This document shows positions 25,768 through 33,681 of a stretch of 40,427 bases of DNA, piece by piece (within the stretch, counting starts at the first letter, position 1; each line of letters begins with the position of its first letter). The notes under the pieces were generated by a model that was given only the letters and a program-made list of their open reading frames with translations, did not search any database and had not been told where the DNA came from. The position numbers and the translations under genes are program-made. This DNA comes from Flavobacteriaceae bacterium UBA3478. Lineage in GTDB: Bacteria > Bacteroidota > Bacteroidia > Flavobacteriales > Flavobacteriaceae. Location: contig DFQX01000049.1 of the NCBI GenBank assembly GCA_002381155.1, positions 1-40,427 of the forward strand, in the 5' to 3' direction.

Positions 25768-26250
25768 TTAAAAGATATCATCATTCACCCACTTAATTAA
25801 ACGGTCAATTTCACGAATTGCCTTCTTTCGCTTTTCAATAGCCAATTCAACATCTTCTGGTGAGGTCTTCGAATCATTAATCGTATTGGTGAAGTAGTTT
25901 ACCAAGGTATTTAAACCACTTAGTCGAGCGGTATTTCTCATCTGAGCTACTTGAGCCTCAATGGCCTTCTCAGTTTTTTCTTGAATTTTTCGTGCTTTGA
26001 GCAATTCCTGACGATTAATCAATAATTCTTCTTGCTGCGAAGAAATCTGCTTGCGGTTTTCAATAAGCGAATAGAGCAATCCGGCAAAAGCCAAACCCGA
26101 AAATAATGCATTCACAGCTCCGAATAAATCTCCAAAAGTGCCTCGGTCAGACCAGTCATCAAGAAAAAACATGATACCAATCGCGGACAAAAACCATATT
26201 GCGATAGTAAAGATGATTAAAGCAGTAAAAGAGTTTAGAATGTGTTTCAT
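25768..26250 (-). CDS. two-helix membrane protein with cytoplasmic coiled coil; putAbiC-like N-terminus
   Basis: About 160 residues. Two membrane segments (about 7-28 and 45-64) surround SDRGTFGDLFGAVNAL, followed by FSGLAFAGLLYSL. A charged helix follows that is likely a coiled coil (about 66-115, with Gln/Glu/Lys repeats), then a short helical tail ending NDDIF. From memory, the GTFGD...NALFSGLAFAG segment resembles the membrane module at the start of many uncharacterised proteins, some annotated as putative phage abortive infection proteins; this is not a search result. I prefer the ATG at 26250, 4 bases after the GroES stop. Longer frames from 26271 or 26280 would overlap GroES by up to 26 bases. 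Function unknown. Confidence 0.75.
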   Translation of the reverse strand: MKHILNSFTALIIFTIAIWFLSAIGIMFFLDDWSDRGTFGDLFGAVNALFSGLAFAGLLYSLIENRKQISSQQEELLINRQELLKARKIQEKTEKAIEAQVAQMRNTARLSGLNTLVNYFTNTINDSKTSPEDVELAIEKRKKAIREIDRLIKWVNDDIF

Positions 26251-26254
26251 ACGA

Positions 26255-26635
26255 TTAGAATAATTCTTCATCGCGCTCAATCATCAAAATCGCAGATTGT
26301 GGTACGATGAAATACTTTTCATTTTTATACTGAACCTCATAGGCTGAGTGTTGAAGAAATACGGCTAAGTCTCCTTCTCTAACTTGAAGCGGCACGTAGT
26401 TTACTCTTTGTTCGACGGCCTTCCATGGTTCGTCTTCTTCTGTTGCATTAGGAATGGGATAACCCGGTCCAGATTTTACGATATAACCGTATTGAATCTT
26501 CTCCTTTTCCTTGACTCCTGGCGGAAGATATAATCCACTAGCCGTGCGTTCAGACTCTTTTCTAGGTTTAACTAACACACGATCACCAATTACTTGAATA
26601 CGATCCAAAGCTGATAAGCTATCTGTATTTCGCAT
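26255..26635 (-). CDS. GroES-like co-chaperone, orphan and extended
   Basis: A 126-residue protein of the GroES/chaperonin-10 family. The first strand is IQVIGDRVLVKP. The mobile loop carries GLYLP in place of the usual GIVLP, so the hydrophobic GroEL-binding tripeptide is conserved in kind. GYIVKSGPGYPIP and VREGDLAVFLQHSAYEVQY match the core barrel. It is about 30 residues longer than standard GroES because of an acidic insert (ATEEDEPWKAVEQRVNYVP). No groEL is nearby; instead it heads an operon with a membrane protein and a GNAT. Many Bacteroidota carry such a second, unlinked GroES-like protein, and its client chaperonin is not established. Its -7 box overlaps the start of the divergent gene. 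Confidence 0.85.
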   Translation of the reverse strand: MRNTDSLSALDRIQVIGDRVLVKPRKESERTASGLYLPPGVKEKEKIQYGYIVKSGPGYPIPNATEEDEPWKAVEQRVNYVPLQVREGDLAVFLQHSAYEVQYKNEKYFIVPQSAILMIERDEELF

Positions 26636-26662
26636 AGTAAATCCTTACATTTAGTTATAACT

Positions 26663-26670
26663 CAAAGATA
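26663..26670 (-). promoter_or_regulatory. -7 promoter box of the GroES-like operon
   Basis: The minus strand reads TATCTTTG, a perfect TAnnTTTG, ending 28 bases before the GroES ATG (26635). The box directly abuts the ATG (26671) of the divergent serine hydrolase, so the upstream part of this promoter lies in that gene's coding sequence. Confidence 0.5.
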
Positions 26671-27879
26671 ATGGCAAAACCTGTTTTATCCTTCCTTATT
26701 ATTGCGCTTAGCTTTTCGGTGCTTTCGTGCACTCAGTCTACACCACTCGAACAAGCACTAATCGATGCTGAATTCGAAGTAAAAAAGGTCCTCGACTTAG
26801 CCGATGAGCACGAGATTCAAATTCGCTACACCCAAATAAGAAGAGGAGAAAACAATCTTCCCGAATTTTCAAGTTATAGCCTATTTGAGGATAGTGAAAC
26901 TTATTTCTATCCGGCATCAACCGCCAAGCTTCCAATAGCTGCCCTAGCTCTACAACGAATTAGAGAATTACGAGCTGAAGGTGTAGACATCAATAAAAAC
27001 ACCCCCTTTCACATTAGAGATCGAGATCATCATCCTATCGCCCTTGAAGATAGCACCGCATTGAGTGGAAGTCTAAGTATCGCTCACCTGATAAAAAAGA
27101 TTTTTCTGGTAAGTGATAACGATGCTTACAATTACCTGTTCGACTTTTTAGGCACCGATTACATCAATAGCCAACTAAGAAATAAAGGGTTAAAAGAAAC
27201 TTCAATTCATCATAAATTTTTATTTGGGGCAGACAATAACACCACCTGGGAATATTACTTCTTAGACGAACAAGACACCCTTTACATGCAGCAAAGCATT
27301 CATGCTAAGGAGCTAATAAGCAATGGTTATCTAAAGAAGATGATCAAAGGGTTCGGATACCTAGACGGTAACGAGTTAGTTAATGAGCCCTTCGATTTCT
27401 CAAAGAAAAATCGCATCAGTATTCATGATCTGGAAGGAATTTTAAAACGGATTGTTTTTCCTGAAATTTTTGATTCAGATGAGCGTTTCGAGCTACTTGA
27501 AGAGGACTATGAGTTTCTACAGTATTGGATGAGTCGAAATACTCTAGAAAGTAATGACCCCGACTATAGTAGTGACCCCGATCTTTATGATAGTTACGTC
27601 AAGTTCTTTATTTACGGAGACCAAAAGGGGGCTATGACTGATAAAGTAAGAATCTTTAATAAAGTTGGAGACGCCTATGGTACCCTAACCGAAACCGCAT
27701 ACATTCAAGACCGAGCATCAGCTATTGAGTTTCTGCTTACAGCCACTGTTCATGTCAATGAAAATCAAATTTTCAATGACAATATTTATGAGTACGATTC
27801 GATTGGGTTTCCTTTTATGGCTGGCCTAGGTCGAGCCGTCCTCAACTACGAACGCAATCGAGTGAATCAAAAAAATTAA
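26671..27879 (+). CDS. class A beta-lactamase-fold serine hydrolase, lipoprotein
   Basis: A 402-residue lipoprotein (lipobox VLSC, Cys20) with the class A beta-lactamase/PBP-type catalytic motifs. The nucleophile motif is STAK (Ser83, Lys86) in FYPASTAKLPIA. The second motif is SDN (148-150) in VSDNDAYNYLFD. The third is KVG (331-333), standing for the usual KTG. The protein is about 120 residues longer than typical class A beta-lactamases, mainly between SDN and KVG. No Glu166-type omega-loop motif (ExxLN) stands out, so true beta-lactamase activity is doubtful; a peptidase or esterase acting outside the cytoplasm fits better. It is divergent from the GroES operon, with 35 bases between the start codons. 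Confidence 0.85.
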   Translation: MAKPVLSFLIIALSFSVLSCTQSTPLEQALIDAEFEVKKVLDLADEHEIQIRYTQIRRGENNLPEFSSYSLFEDSETYFYPASTAKLPIAALALQRIRELRAEGVDINKNTPFHIRDRDHHPIALEDSTALSGSLSIAHLIKKIFLVSDNDAYNYLFDFLGTDYINSQLRNKGLKETSIHHKFLFGADNNTTWEYYFLDEQDTLYMQQSIHAKELISNGYLKKMIKGFGYLDGNELVNEPFDFSKKNRISIHDLEGILKRIVFPEIFDSDERFELLEEDYEFLQYWMSRNTLESNDPDYSSDPDLYDSYVKFFIYGDQKGAMTDKVRIFNKVGDAYGTLTETAYIQDRASAIEFLLTATVHVNENQIFNDNIYEYDSIGFPFMAGLGRAVLNYERNRVNQKN

Positions 27880-27887
27880 AAAGCGAT

Positions 27888-27895
27888 TATCTTAG
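27888..27895 (+). promoter_or_regulatory. candidate -7 box for the metalloprotease gene
   Basis: TATCTTAG, one base off TAnnTTTG and identical to the box before the aminotransferase leader, lies 24 bases before the ATG at 27920. It is in the only gap (40 bases) between two same-strand genes. No -33 element is evident. Confidence 0.35.
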
Positions 27896-27919
27896 CTTGA
27901 CCCCGGAAATACATCTATT

Positions 27920-30235
27920 ATGAGAATACTTTTTTTAATTGTCATAAGCCTTTTTAGTAGCAGTATCATCGCTCAGAAGAAACAACCGATCGACTCCATT
28001 GTAACAGAAATTGAGTCTTCAAAGGGGATACTCAGCACCTATTTTGATGAAAGCAAACAAAAGCTGTTTCTTCAATTCAACGACTCCGTACTTGAAAAGC
28101 CATTACTAATGGTTAGCCGCTATGTACAACTGCCTTCGGGATATTCAGCCTATCGAAATGCAGGATCAAAAACCGCAGAACAAGTCATTCAATTCGAAAA
28201 ACAAGGGAGTCGAATTTTACTAAAACAGGTTTCCTATGTCAATAATGCAGAAGTCGCAGACCCTATCTATCAAAGTGTGGTTAACAACCACCTTAATCCT
28301 ATTCTAGCTAGCTTTGAAAAAGAGAATATTGAAGAAGGTGAAAACCTCATTGATGTCAGTGAATTTTTCTCTAAAGACTCTCCAAGTTTTAATGTGGTGG
28401 GAGAAACCCAAAAGAAGTCCTTTAAAATCGGTGGACTTGATAAAAAACGATCGTTTATCGATAAAGCAAGGAGTTATCCGAGAAATACAGAGATCTCGCA
28501 TACCCTAACCTATCCAGCAAGCAGCCCGCCTCGAGGCAATCAATCTGAAACCCTCACGTTTCAGATGAATCATTCAATCATTGCACTCCCAGAAGACCCT
28601 ATGCCTGTTCGATATACTGATCACAGGGTAGGTTGGTTTTCGCTCGAGAAATACAATTACTCCTCAGAGGCTTTAAAGTCTGATAATTATCGTGTAGCAG
28701 TACGCTGGAGAATGGAGCCTAAAGATGAGGCTGCCTATCTACGTGGTGAACTCGTTGAGCCAAAAAAACCAATCGTATTTTATCTTGACCCTGCTACACC
28801 ACTAAAATGGAGACCTTATTTCAAAAAGGGGATTGAAGACTGGAACCAAGCATTTGAAAAAGCAGGGTTCAAAAACGCTGTGATTGCCAAAGATCCTCCG
28901 AGTAAAGAGGAAGATCCAGATTTCAGCCCTGAAGATGTAAGATATTCGGTGGTACGCTACGTAGCTTCAACTACGCGAAACGCCACTGGGCCTAGCGTTA
29001 AAGATCCTCGTACCGGAGAGATTCTAGAAAGCGATGTCATCTGGTATCACAATCACTTACGCTCGTATCGAAACCGATATCTACTTGAGACCGGAGCCGC
29101 CAACCCTAAGGCACGCACCCTAAACACCCCTGAAGAGGAAATCGGCGAAATGATGCGTCGGGTTATTGCTCATGAAGTAGGTCATGCACTTGGTTTGCCA
29201 CACAACATGAAGGCAAGTTCTGCCTATCCTGTAGATTCCCTTCGCTCAGGAAGTTTTACTCAAAAGATGGGGATCGCTGCGACCATTATGGATTATGCTC
29301 GATATAATTATATCGCTCAACCTGGGGATGAGAATATTCGATTCGTGCGCCAAATGGGACCTTACGATGATTACGCTATTGAATGGGGATATCGGTACTT
29401 TCCCGGCCAAGAACCTGACGAAATTAAATCAAAGCTAGCCGCGTTTGTCAGTGAACGTAACCTCAACCCTATTTATCAATTCGGAAGTGGAGGAACCGAT
29501 CCTGATTCACAAACAGAAAATATTGGGGATGATCCGATCAAGGCAACCGCTTACGGACTTTCAAACCTCAAAATTGTTGCAAAAAACCTAGAAGATTGGA
29601 CCACGGTAGACGGACAAAACTTCGACGACCTCAAAGAGCTTTATTTAGAAATGGTAAGCGTTTACCGCCGATACATTTATCATGTCGCTAATTTGGTAGG
29701 AGGAGTTCGTGAAACACGTGCAGTAAAAGGTCAGATTGAACAGGTGTATGAAAACGTTCCAAGATCAGAACAACTAATGGCACTCCACACCCTACAAAGA
29801 GAAGTTTGGAATAGCCCAATGTGGCTTCTTGAACCAGCTCTAATTTCACAATTCGAAGACGAGGGTCGATTACCTCTTATCGGCAACCTACAAAAAGCAC
29901 TGGTTTATCGACTATTGAGTACCGACAAACTCAATCAAATGATTTCAAGCGCCGAAAGTGTCAAAGGAAACCCCTTGAGCACCAAGGATCTGATAAATAC
30001 CCTTTCTACTCAAATTGTTAAAGAGTCGAAATCTTTAGATCCGCTTAAAAAGGGATTGCAGATCGCCCTTGTCGAACGACTCATCGAATTAAAAGAGGAT
30101 GAAAAAGCCAACCCAGTAGTACGATCTGAATCCTTCGATGCTCTTAATGAACTTAAATCCTATTTTAAATCAAGACAAAAAAGCAGCGATCATTACCGCT
30201 TCGCATTTTATCTAGCGGAGAACGCTTTGAAGTGA
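27920..30235 (+). CDS. secreted zinc metalloprotease, DUF5117/DUF4953 type
   Basis: A 771-residue exported protease with a Sec signal (about 1-18, ending SIIAQ). The metzincin motif HEVGHALGLPH gives zinc ligands His418, His422 and His428 with catalytic Glu419. A Met-turn candidate follows (TIMDYARYNY). The region before it (about 60-280) matches the DUF5117 type seen in Bacteroidota zinc-dependent proteases. The helical C-terminus (about 560-771) matches the second domain of that architecture. Family members are often above 800 residues; this one appears to lack the short DUF5118 N-terminal module. It likely digests proteins outside the cytoplasm. Its 3' end overlaps the convergent SGNH hydrolase gene by 24 bases. 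Confidence 0.9.
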   Translation: MRILFLIVISLFSSSIIAQKKQPIDSIVTEIESSKGILSTYFDESKQKLFLQFNDSVLEKPLLMVSRYVQLPSGYSAYRNAGSKTAEQVIQFEKQGSRILLKQVSYVNNAEVADPIYQSVVNNHLNPILASFEKENIEEGENLIDVSEFFSKDSPSFNVVGETQKKSFKIGGLDKKRSFIDKARSYPRNTEISHTLTYPASSPPRGNQSETLTFQMNHSIIALPEDPMPVRYTDHRVGWFSLEKYNYSSEALKSDNYRVAVRWRMEPKDEAAYLRGELVEPKKPIVFYLDPATPLKWRPYFKKGIEDWNQAFEKAGFKNAVIAKDPPSKEEDPDFSPEDVRYSVVRYVASTTRNATGPSVKDPRTGEILESDVIWYHNHLRSYRNRYLLETGAANPKARTLNTPEEEIGEMMRRVIAHEVGHALGLPHNMKASSAYPVDSLRSGSFTQKMGIAATIMDYARYNYIAQPGDENIRFVRQMGPYDDYAIEWGYRYFPGQEPDEIKSKLAAFVSERNLNPIYQFGSGGTDPDSQTENIGDDPIKATAYGLSNLKIVAKNLEDWTTVDGQNFDDLKELYLEMVSVYRRYIYHVANLVGGVRETRAVKGQIEQVYENVPRSEQLMALHTLQREVWNSPMWLLEPALISQFEDEGRLPLIGNLQKALVYRLLSTDKLNQMISSAESVKGNPLSTKDLINTLSTQIVKESKSLDPLKKGLQIALVERLIELKEDEKANPVVRSESFDALNELKSYFKSRQKSSDHYRFAFYLAENALK

Positions 30236-30880
30236 TTCTAAAATAATAGGCTCTAGCATTTGATAGCCTTTATCATTGGGATGCACGGTGTCGTATCCTA
30301 GGTCTATTTTTAGCCCACCTTCATTGTCAACTGTTGAAACGTAGTAATCGACATAAGTTACCTGATGTTTTTCAGTGATAGCGAGCAATAGTTCGTTGAG
30401 TTTGATGACTTTTTCACGGGGCGATATCTCAGGCCTCCACGGAAAGTTATTCGCTGGAAGCACCGAACACACTAGCGGATGTATTCCATGAGCAATTGCC
30501 AATTCAACCATCGATTCTATGTTGGCGGCGATATCCTCCAAAGAAATAGGACCTGTATTTTCGGCAATGTCATTGATGCCGGCTAGGATAACCACCGCTT
30601 TAGGTTTTAAATCGATGACATCTTGCCTGAATCGCAGCAACATTTGTGGAGTGGTTTGTCCACCAATACCGCGATTTACAAAAGAGTTCGCAGCGAAAAA
30701 ATCAGGTCGCATATCGACCCATCCTTGGGTAATTGAATTTCCCATGAAAACAGCTGCTACCAGCTTTCCTTCTGCCATCACTTGCTGATTCTTTTCCTTA
30801 AAAAAGTTCATGTTTGCCCAATCTTGAGAAAACCCTAATAAACTACTCACTAAGCAAATACACAGAAAAACATTCTTCAT
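30212..30880 (-). CDS. SGNH/GDSL hydrolase, secreted
   Basis: A 222-residue exported esterase or acetylhydrolase (signal about 1-18). SGNH blocks are clear: GNSIT with nucleophile Ser49, the Gly block RGIGGQTT (70-77), GIND with Asn103, and DTVH with Asp197 and His200. It resembles the PAF-acetylhydrolase-like lipases found in glycan-use loci, where some remove acetyl groups from sugars; that role here is inferred. It is the last gene of the sugar operon: the upstream oxidoreductase stop (TAG) is directly followed by this ATG with no spacer. The 3' end overlaps the convergent metalloprotease gene by 24 bases. Confidence 0.92.
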   Translation of the reverse strand: MKNVFLCICLVSSLLGFSQDWANMNFFKEKNQQVMAEGKLVAAVFMGNSITQGWVDMRPDFFAANSFVNRGIGGQTTPQMLLRFRQDVIDLKPKAVVILAGINDIAENTGPISLEDIAANIESMVELAIAHGIHPLVCSVLPANNFPWRPEISPREKVIKLNELLLAITEKHQVTYVDYYVSTVDNEGGLKIDLGYDTVHPNDKGYQMLEPIILESLQSVLR

Positions 30881-32218
30881 CTAGAAGGCTCTATAATTTC
30901 CCGATAAGAATTCGTTCACCTCGGCCTCTTCAAAAGCAGAATTCACTTTATCATAGTGAAGGGTGCGACCCGGGAATCGTCCTGCAATTACCCCAAGTAA
31001 AATGGTTTCTGTCAGTCTTGCCCCATACTCAAAAGGTGCAGTACAATAAGTCTTGCCTAAACAAGCATCGATGAACTGACGGTAATGCAGAGGGGACTCT
31101 TCAGTATAGTTGCGAATCGGTTCTCCCAAACTGTTTTCAGGATCGTACTGAGCGATATCATAATCTTTATAAGCACCATCAATAATCCAACGAGGTAACT
31201 CCATGAAGTGTGGCAACAGTAATCGCTCACCATTATCTCCGATGAACATAGCCCCTTGATCCGGTAGTTGATCGCCATTAGGTAGTTCGAGAAGTTCTGA
31301 AGCCTCAGGGCCTTCAACGCCGTCATACCAAACCCATTCGAATGAAGGTGTGGTATAATTAGTTCCCTCGAAAGTATAGTGAACAATATTTCTTTCTGGA
31401 TACCCGTAACCGTTCGATGGTCTACAATTATTGGTAATCGTCGAAGGCACTCCTAATTCGAGTGCGTTGTAAGGAGTATCAAAAATATGGACACCCATGT
31501 CTCCGAGTGTGGCACATCCATAATCCATAAGTTTTCTCCAATTCATCGGATGATAATAGCCCTCTTTATAATCTCGCTGCTTCGAAGTCCCCAACCACAG
31601 GTTCCAATCCAAATTTGCAGGAACTGGGTCAGAACCTTCTGGAATTATCCCATCATATCCCCAGTTTTTATTCGACCAAGCGATCACTTTCGATACTTTC
31701 CCGATGATTCCACCGCGAATAAGTAGGGTAGCAAGCTTATAGTCATAAAAAGAATGTACTTGAATCCCCATCTGAGTAACTAACCCTTTCTCTGAAGCCA
31801 CCTTACTCATTTCTCTTGATTCAGAAACGTAATGCGACAAGGGCTTTTGACAATACACTGACTTGTCATACTCCATGGCTAAAAGAGAAGCAGGAGCATG
31901 TGTATGATCTGGGGTAGATACAACCACAGCATCGAACCCGTCAGAAAATTCGTTCATCATTTGACGGTAATCAGAGAATAGCTTTGCCTCTGGAAAAAGT
32001 TCAGCCGCTACCTGAAGGTTGTCCTGATCTACATCACATAAGGCAGAAACTACTACTTGCGGATGTGTAGCAATCGCCTTCAAGTCTTCAAACCCCATAT
32101 TTCCAACTCCAATATGTGCCGTTCTAATTTGTTTTTCTGCTCCGACACAAGACCACACTGGCAATACTGCTGCACCGGCAAGCAAGGTTGATGTTTTTAA
32201 AAATGTTCGTTTATCCAT
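30881..32218 (-). CDS. Gfo/Idh/MocA family oxidoreductase, exported
   Basis: A 445-residue NAD(P)-dependent sugar oxidoreductase. The Rossmann motif is GVGNMG (37-42). The usual EKP is replaced by QKP (124-126, VYCQKPL), a variant I associate with exported members of the family. The catalytic His is probably in GDMGVHIFD. The N-terminus (MDKRTFLKTS followed by a hydrophobic stretch ending VWSC, Cys24) is Tat-like with Lys-Arg instead of Arg-Arg, and may be a lipoprotein signal. Export through Tat would carry the bound cofactor. Between two DUF1080 genes and an SGNH gene, the likely role is oxidising a sugar at C3 or reducing a 3-keto-sugar; this is inferred from family and context. It starts 2 bases after the DUF1080 stop. 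Confidence 0.92.
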   Translation of the reverse strand: MDKRTFLKTSTLLAGAAVLPVWSCVGAEKQIRTAHIGVGNMGFEDLKAIATHPQVVVSALCDVDQDNLQVAAELFPEAKLFSDYRQMMNEFSDGFDAVVVSTPDHTHAPASLLAMEYDKSVYCQKPLSHYVSESREMSKVASEKGLVTQMGIQVHSFYDYKLATLLIRGGIIGKVSKVIAWSNKNWGYDGIIPEGSDPVPANLDWNLWLGTSKQRDYKEGYYHPMNWRKLMDYGCATLGDMGVHIFDTPYNALELGVPSTITNNCRPSNGYGYPERNIVHYTFEGTNYTTPSFEWVWYDGVEGPEASELLELPNGDQLPDQGAMFIGDNGERLLLPHFMELPRWIIDGAYKDYDIAQYDPENSLGEPIRNYTEESPLHYRQFIDACLGKTYCTAPFEYGARLTETILLGVIAGRFPGRTLHYDKVNSAFEEAEVNEFLSGNYRAF

Positions 32219-32220
32219 GG

Positions 32221-32973
32221 TTATAGTTCTTTAATTTTTACTGTTTTGAACCATAGCTCACTTCCATGATCTTGTAGTCCAATAAATCCCTTATTGTATT
32301 TGCCATAATCTTCTGCCATTCCCCATTTACCATCATTTTTTCTTTGATTCCAATCTTCTGACCAAGGAACAAACTCGAGCATTACTTCTCCATTCAAATA
32401 ATAGGTCACTTTTTCAGGAGTGAATCGAATCGTAGTGCTATTCCATTCTCCAGCAGGATTTAATACTTTGTCTTCAGCCGGGGTATACATCCCATAATCA
32501 GCACCTGTAGATTGAATAGGCTGTAATTTTTCAGGATGATCGGTGATTCCTATACTTCGATTGTAGTCTTCAATGTCATGAAAGTCGGTATAATGCAAAT
32601 CATCTATCAGTTGGTACTCAGGAGCAACTTCAGGAATTCCAGAATACCCCTCTTTGATGTGATAAAAAATGCCACTATTTCCGCCAGGAGGAATTTTCCA
32701 CTCTACATAAAGCTCGAAATTTTCGAACTCTTTAGCCCCGTAGATTAAATCTCTACTCCCCTTGTAGTCGTAGTCTGATTCAGAGATAAACTCAGTTTTA
32801 AAGGTCATCAATGAGTCAACTACAGCCCATCCTGGAGGTAAACCTTCTCCATTATAGGCGCGCCATCCATCGAGACTCGTACCATCAAATAGATAAATCC
32901 AATCAGCAGTTTTTACAGGCTCTGAACAAGAGTATAATAACCCAATACATATCAGTGCAATTACCTTTCTCAT
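32221..32973 (-). CDS. DUF1080 (3-keto-disaccharide hydrolase family) lipoprotein
   Basis: A 250-residue lipoprotein (lipobox LLYSC, Cys15) with the DUF1080 concanavalin-like fold. Typical features are WIYLFDGTSLDGWRAYNG at the start, FENFELYVEWKIPPGGNSGIFYHI in the middle, EWNSTTIRF, and GFIGLQDHGSELWFKTVKIKEL at the end. The family includes 3-keto-disaccharide and keto-glycoside hydrolases. This is the longer of two adjacent DUF1080 proteins, with an insert containing QLIDDLHYTD that is typical of the larger subtype. It overlaps the upstream DUF1080 gene by 4 bases and lies 2 bases before the oxidoreductase gene. Confidence 0.92.
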   Translation of the reverse strand: MRKVIALICIGLLYSCSEPVKTADWIYLFDGTSLDGWRAYNGEGLPPGWAVVDSLMTFKTEFISESDYDYKGSRDLIYGAKEFENFELYVEWKIPPGGNSGIFYHIKEGYSGIPEVAPEYQLIDDLHYTDFHDIEDYNRSIGITDHPEKLQPIQSTGADYGMYTPAEDKVLNPAGEWNSTTIRFTPEKVTYYLNGEVMLEFVPWSEDWNQRKNDGKWGMAEDYGKYNKGFIGLQDHGSELWFKTVKIKEL

Positions 32974-33557
32974 AATTCAGTGATTTTAAGGTTCTTCCAA
33001 AGCACTTTAATTCCTCCTCCAGAATGTATTTGAAGCGCAATACCTCCTTTACCATCTCCTATTTTCTCATCGGTGATATCCACCATTTCATGTCCATTCA
33101 AAAAAGTCTGAACTCGATCTCCAATGCATAGAATCTTCATCTTATTCCACTCTCCCATTTTAAGGTACTTGTCCTTTTCAGGGTCAGGTTTAATGAGCCA
33201 ACCCCTACCATAAGATTCATAAATACCCCCTGTATCACTCCCAGGGGGAGCAACCTCAACTTGCCAACCGTTCACTATAGTGCCGTCAACCGTTGACCGA
33301 AAAAAGACCCCACTATTACCATCAGCCTCTTGTTTGAATTCTAACTCTAGCAAGAAATCATCGTAGAAGGCATCCGTAGTTAGGTAACCATATTCAGCAT
33401 CAGGACCACTTTCGCAAATAAGTAGACCGTCAGAGACATACCATTTTTCGGTACCATTAATCGTCCATCCCTCAAGGTCTTTACCATTAAAAATAGAATG
33501 CTGTGAATACCCCAGAAAGGTGGTTAAAATCATCAAAAAGCTAAACAGTTGTTTCAT
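32970..33557 (-). CDS. DUF1080 (3-keto-disaccharide hydrolase family) protein, secreted
   Basis: First gene of the sugar operon: a 195-residue exported protein with a Sec signal (about 1-18, ending GYS) and no lipobox Cys, unlike its neighbour. DUF1080 features are SIFNGKDLEGWTINGTEKW, FLLELEFKQEADGNSGVFFRS, WNKMKILCIGDRVQTFLNGHEM and GGIALQIHSGGGIKVLWKNLKI. It probably acts in the periplasm while the second copy is lipid-anchored, so the pair may act on different substrates or in different places. The two genes overlap by 4 bases. It is divergent from the nagB fusion across 124 bases. Confidence 0.92.
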   Translation of the reverse strand: MKQLFSFLMILTTFLGYSQHSIFNGKDLEGWTINGTEKWYVSDGLLICESGPDAEYGYLTTDAFYDDFLLELEFKQEADGNSGVFFRSTVDGTIVNGWQVEVAPPGSDTGGIYESYGRGWLIKPDPEKDKYLKMGEWNKMKILCIGDRVQTFLNGHEMVDITDEKIGDGKGGIALQIHSGGGIKVLWKNLKITEL

Positions 33558-33616
33558 TAGATTAGGGTTAGTTTGTTATAAAATTGACAAAAACTGGGAA
33601 AGAATTTAAAAAAAAG

Positions 33617-33647
33617 TTTGTTCCGAAGCGATTAAAATTTAAAATTC
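33617..33647 (+). promoter_or_regulatory. candidate promoter for the NagB/GH20 pair
   Basis: TTTG (33617-33620), a 19-base spacer, and TAAAATTC (33640-33647) match the -33/-7 arrangement, with two mismatches in the -7 box. It lies in the 124-base divergent gap between the DUF1080 operon and nagB, with the ATG 35 bases downstream. I saw no clear promoter for the opposite strand in this A/T-rich gap. Confidence 0.35.
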
Positions 33648-33681
33648 GCAAAATACCTACCCAATAATTGAGACCATATTT

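Noticed and set aside
30212..30235. Overlap of the metalloprotease and SGNH genes as a sign of a wrong stop or sequencing error
   Set aside because: Both proteins end naturally for their families, with the SGNH DxxH block near its end, and three other convergent pairs in the window are equally tight.
31057..31386. 109-codon minus-strand frame within the Gfo/Idh/MocA gene
   Set aside because: Same-strand shifted frame of a clearly coding region; composition is not protein-like and the main frame is intact, so it is not a frameshift remnant.
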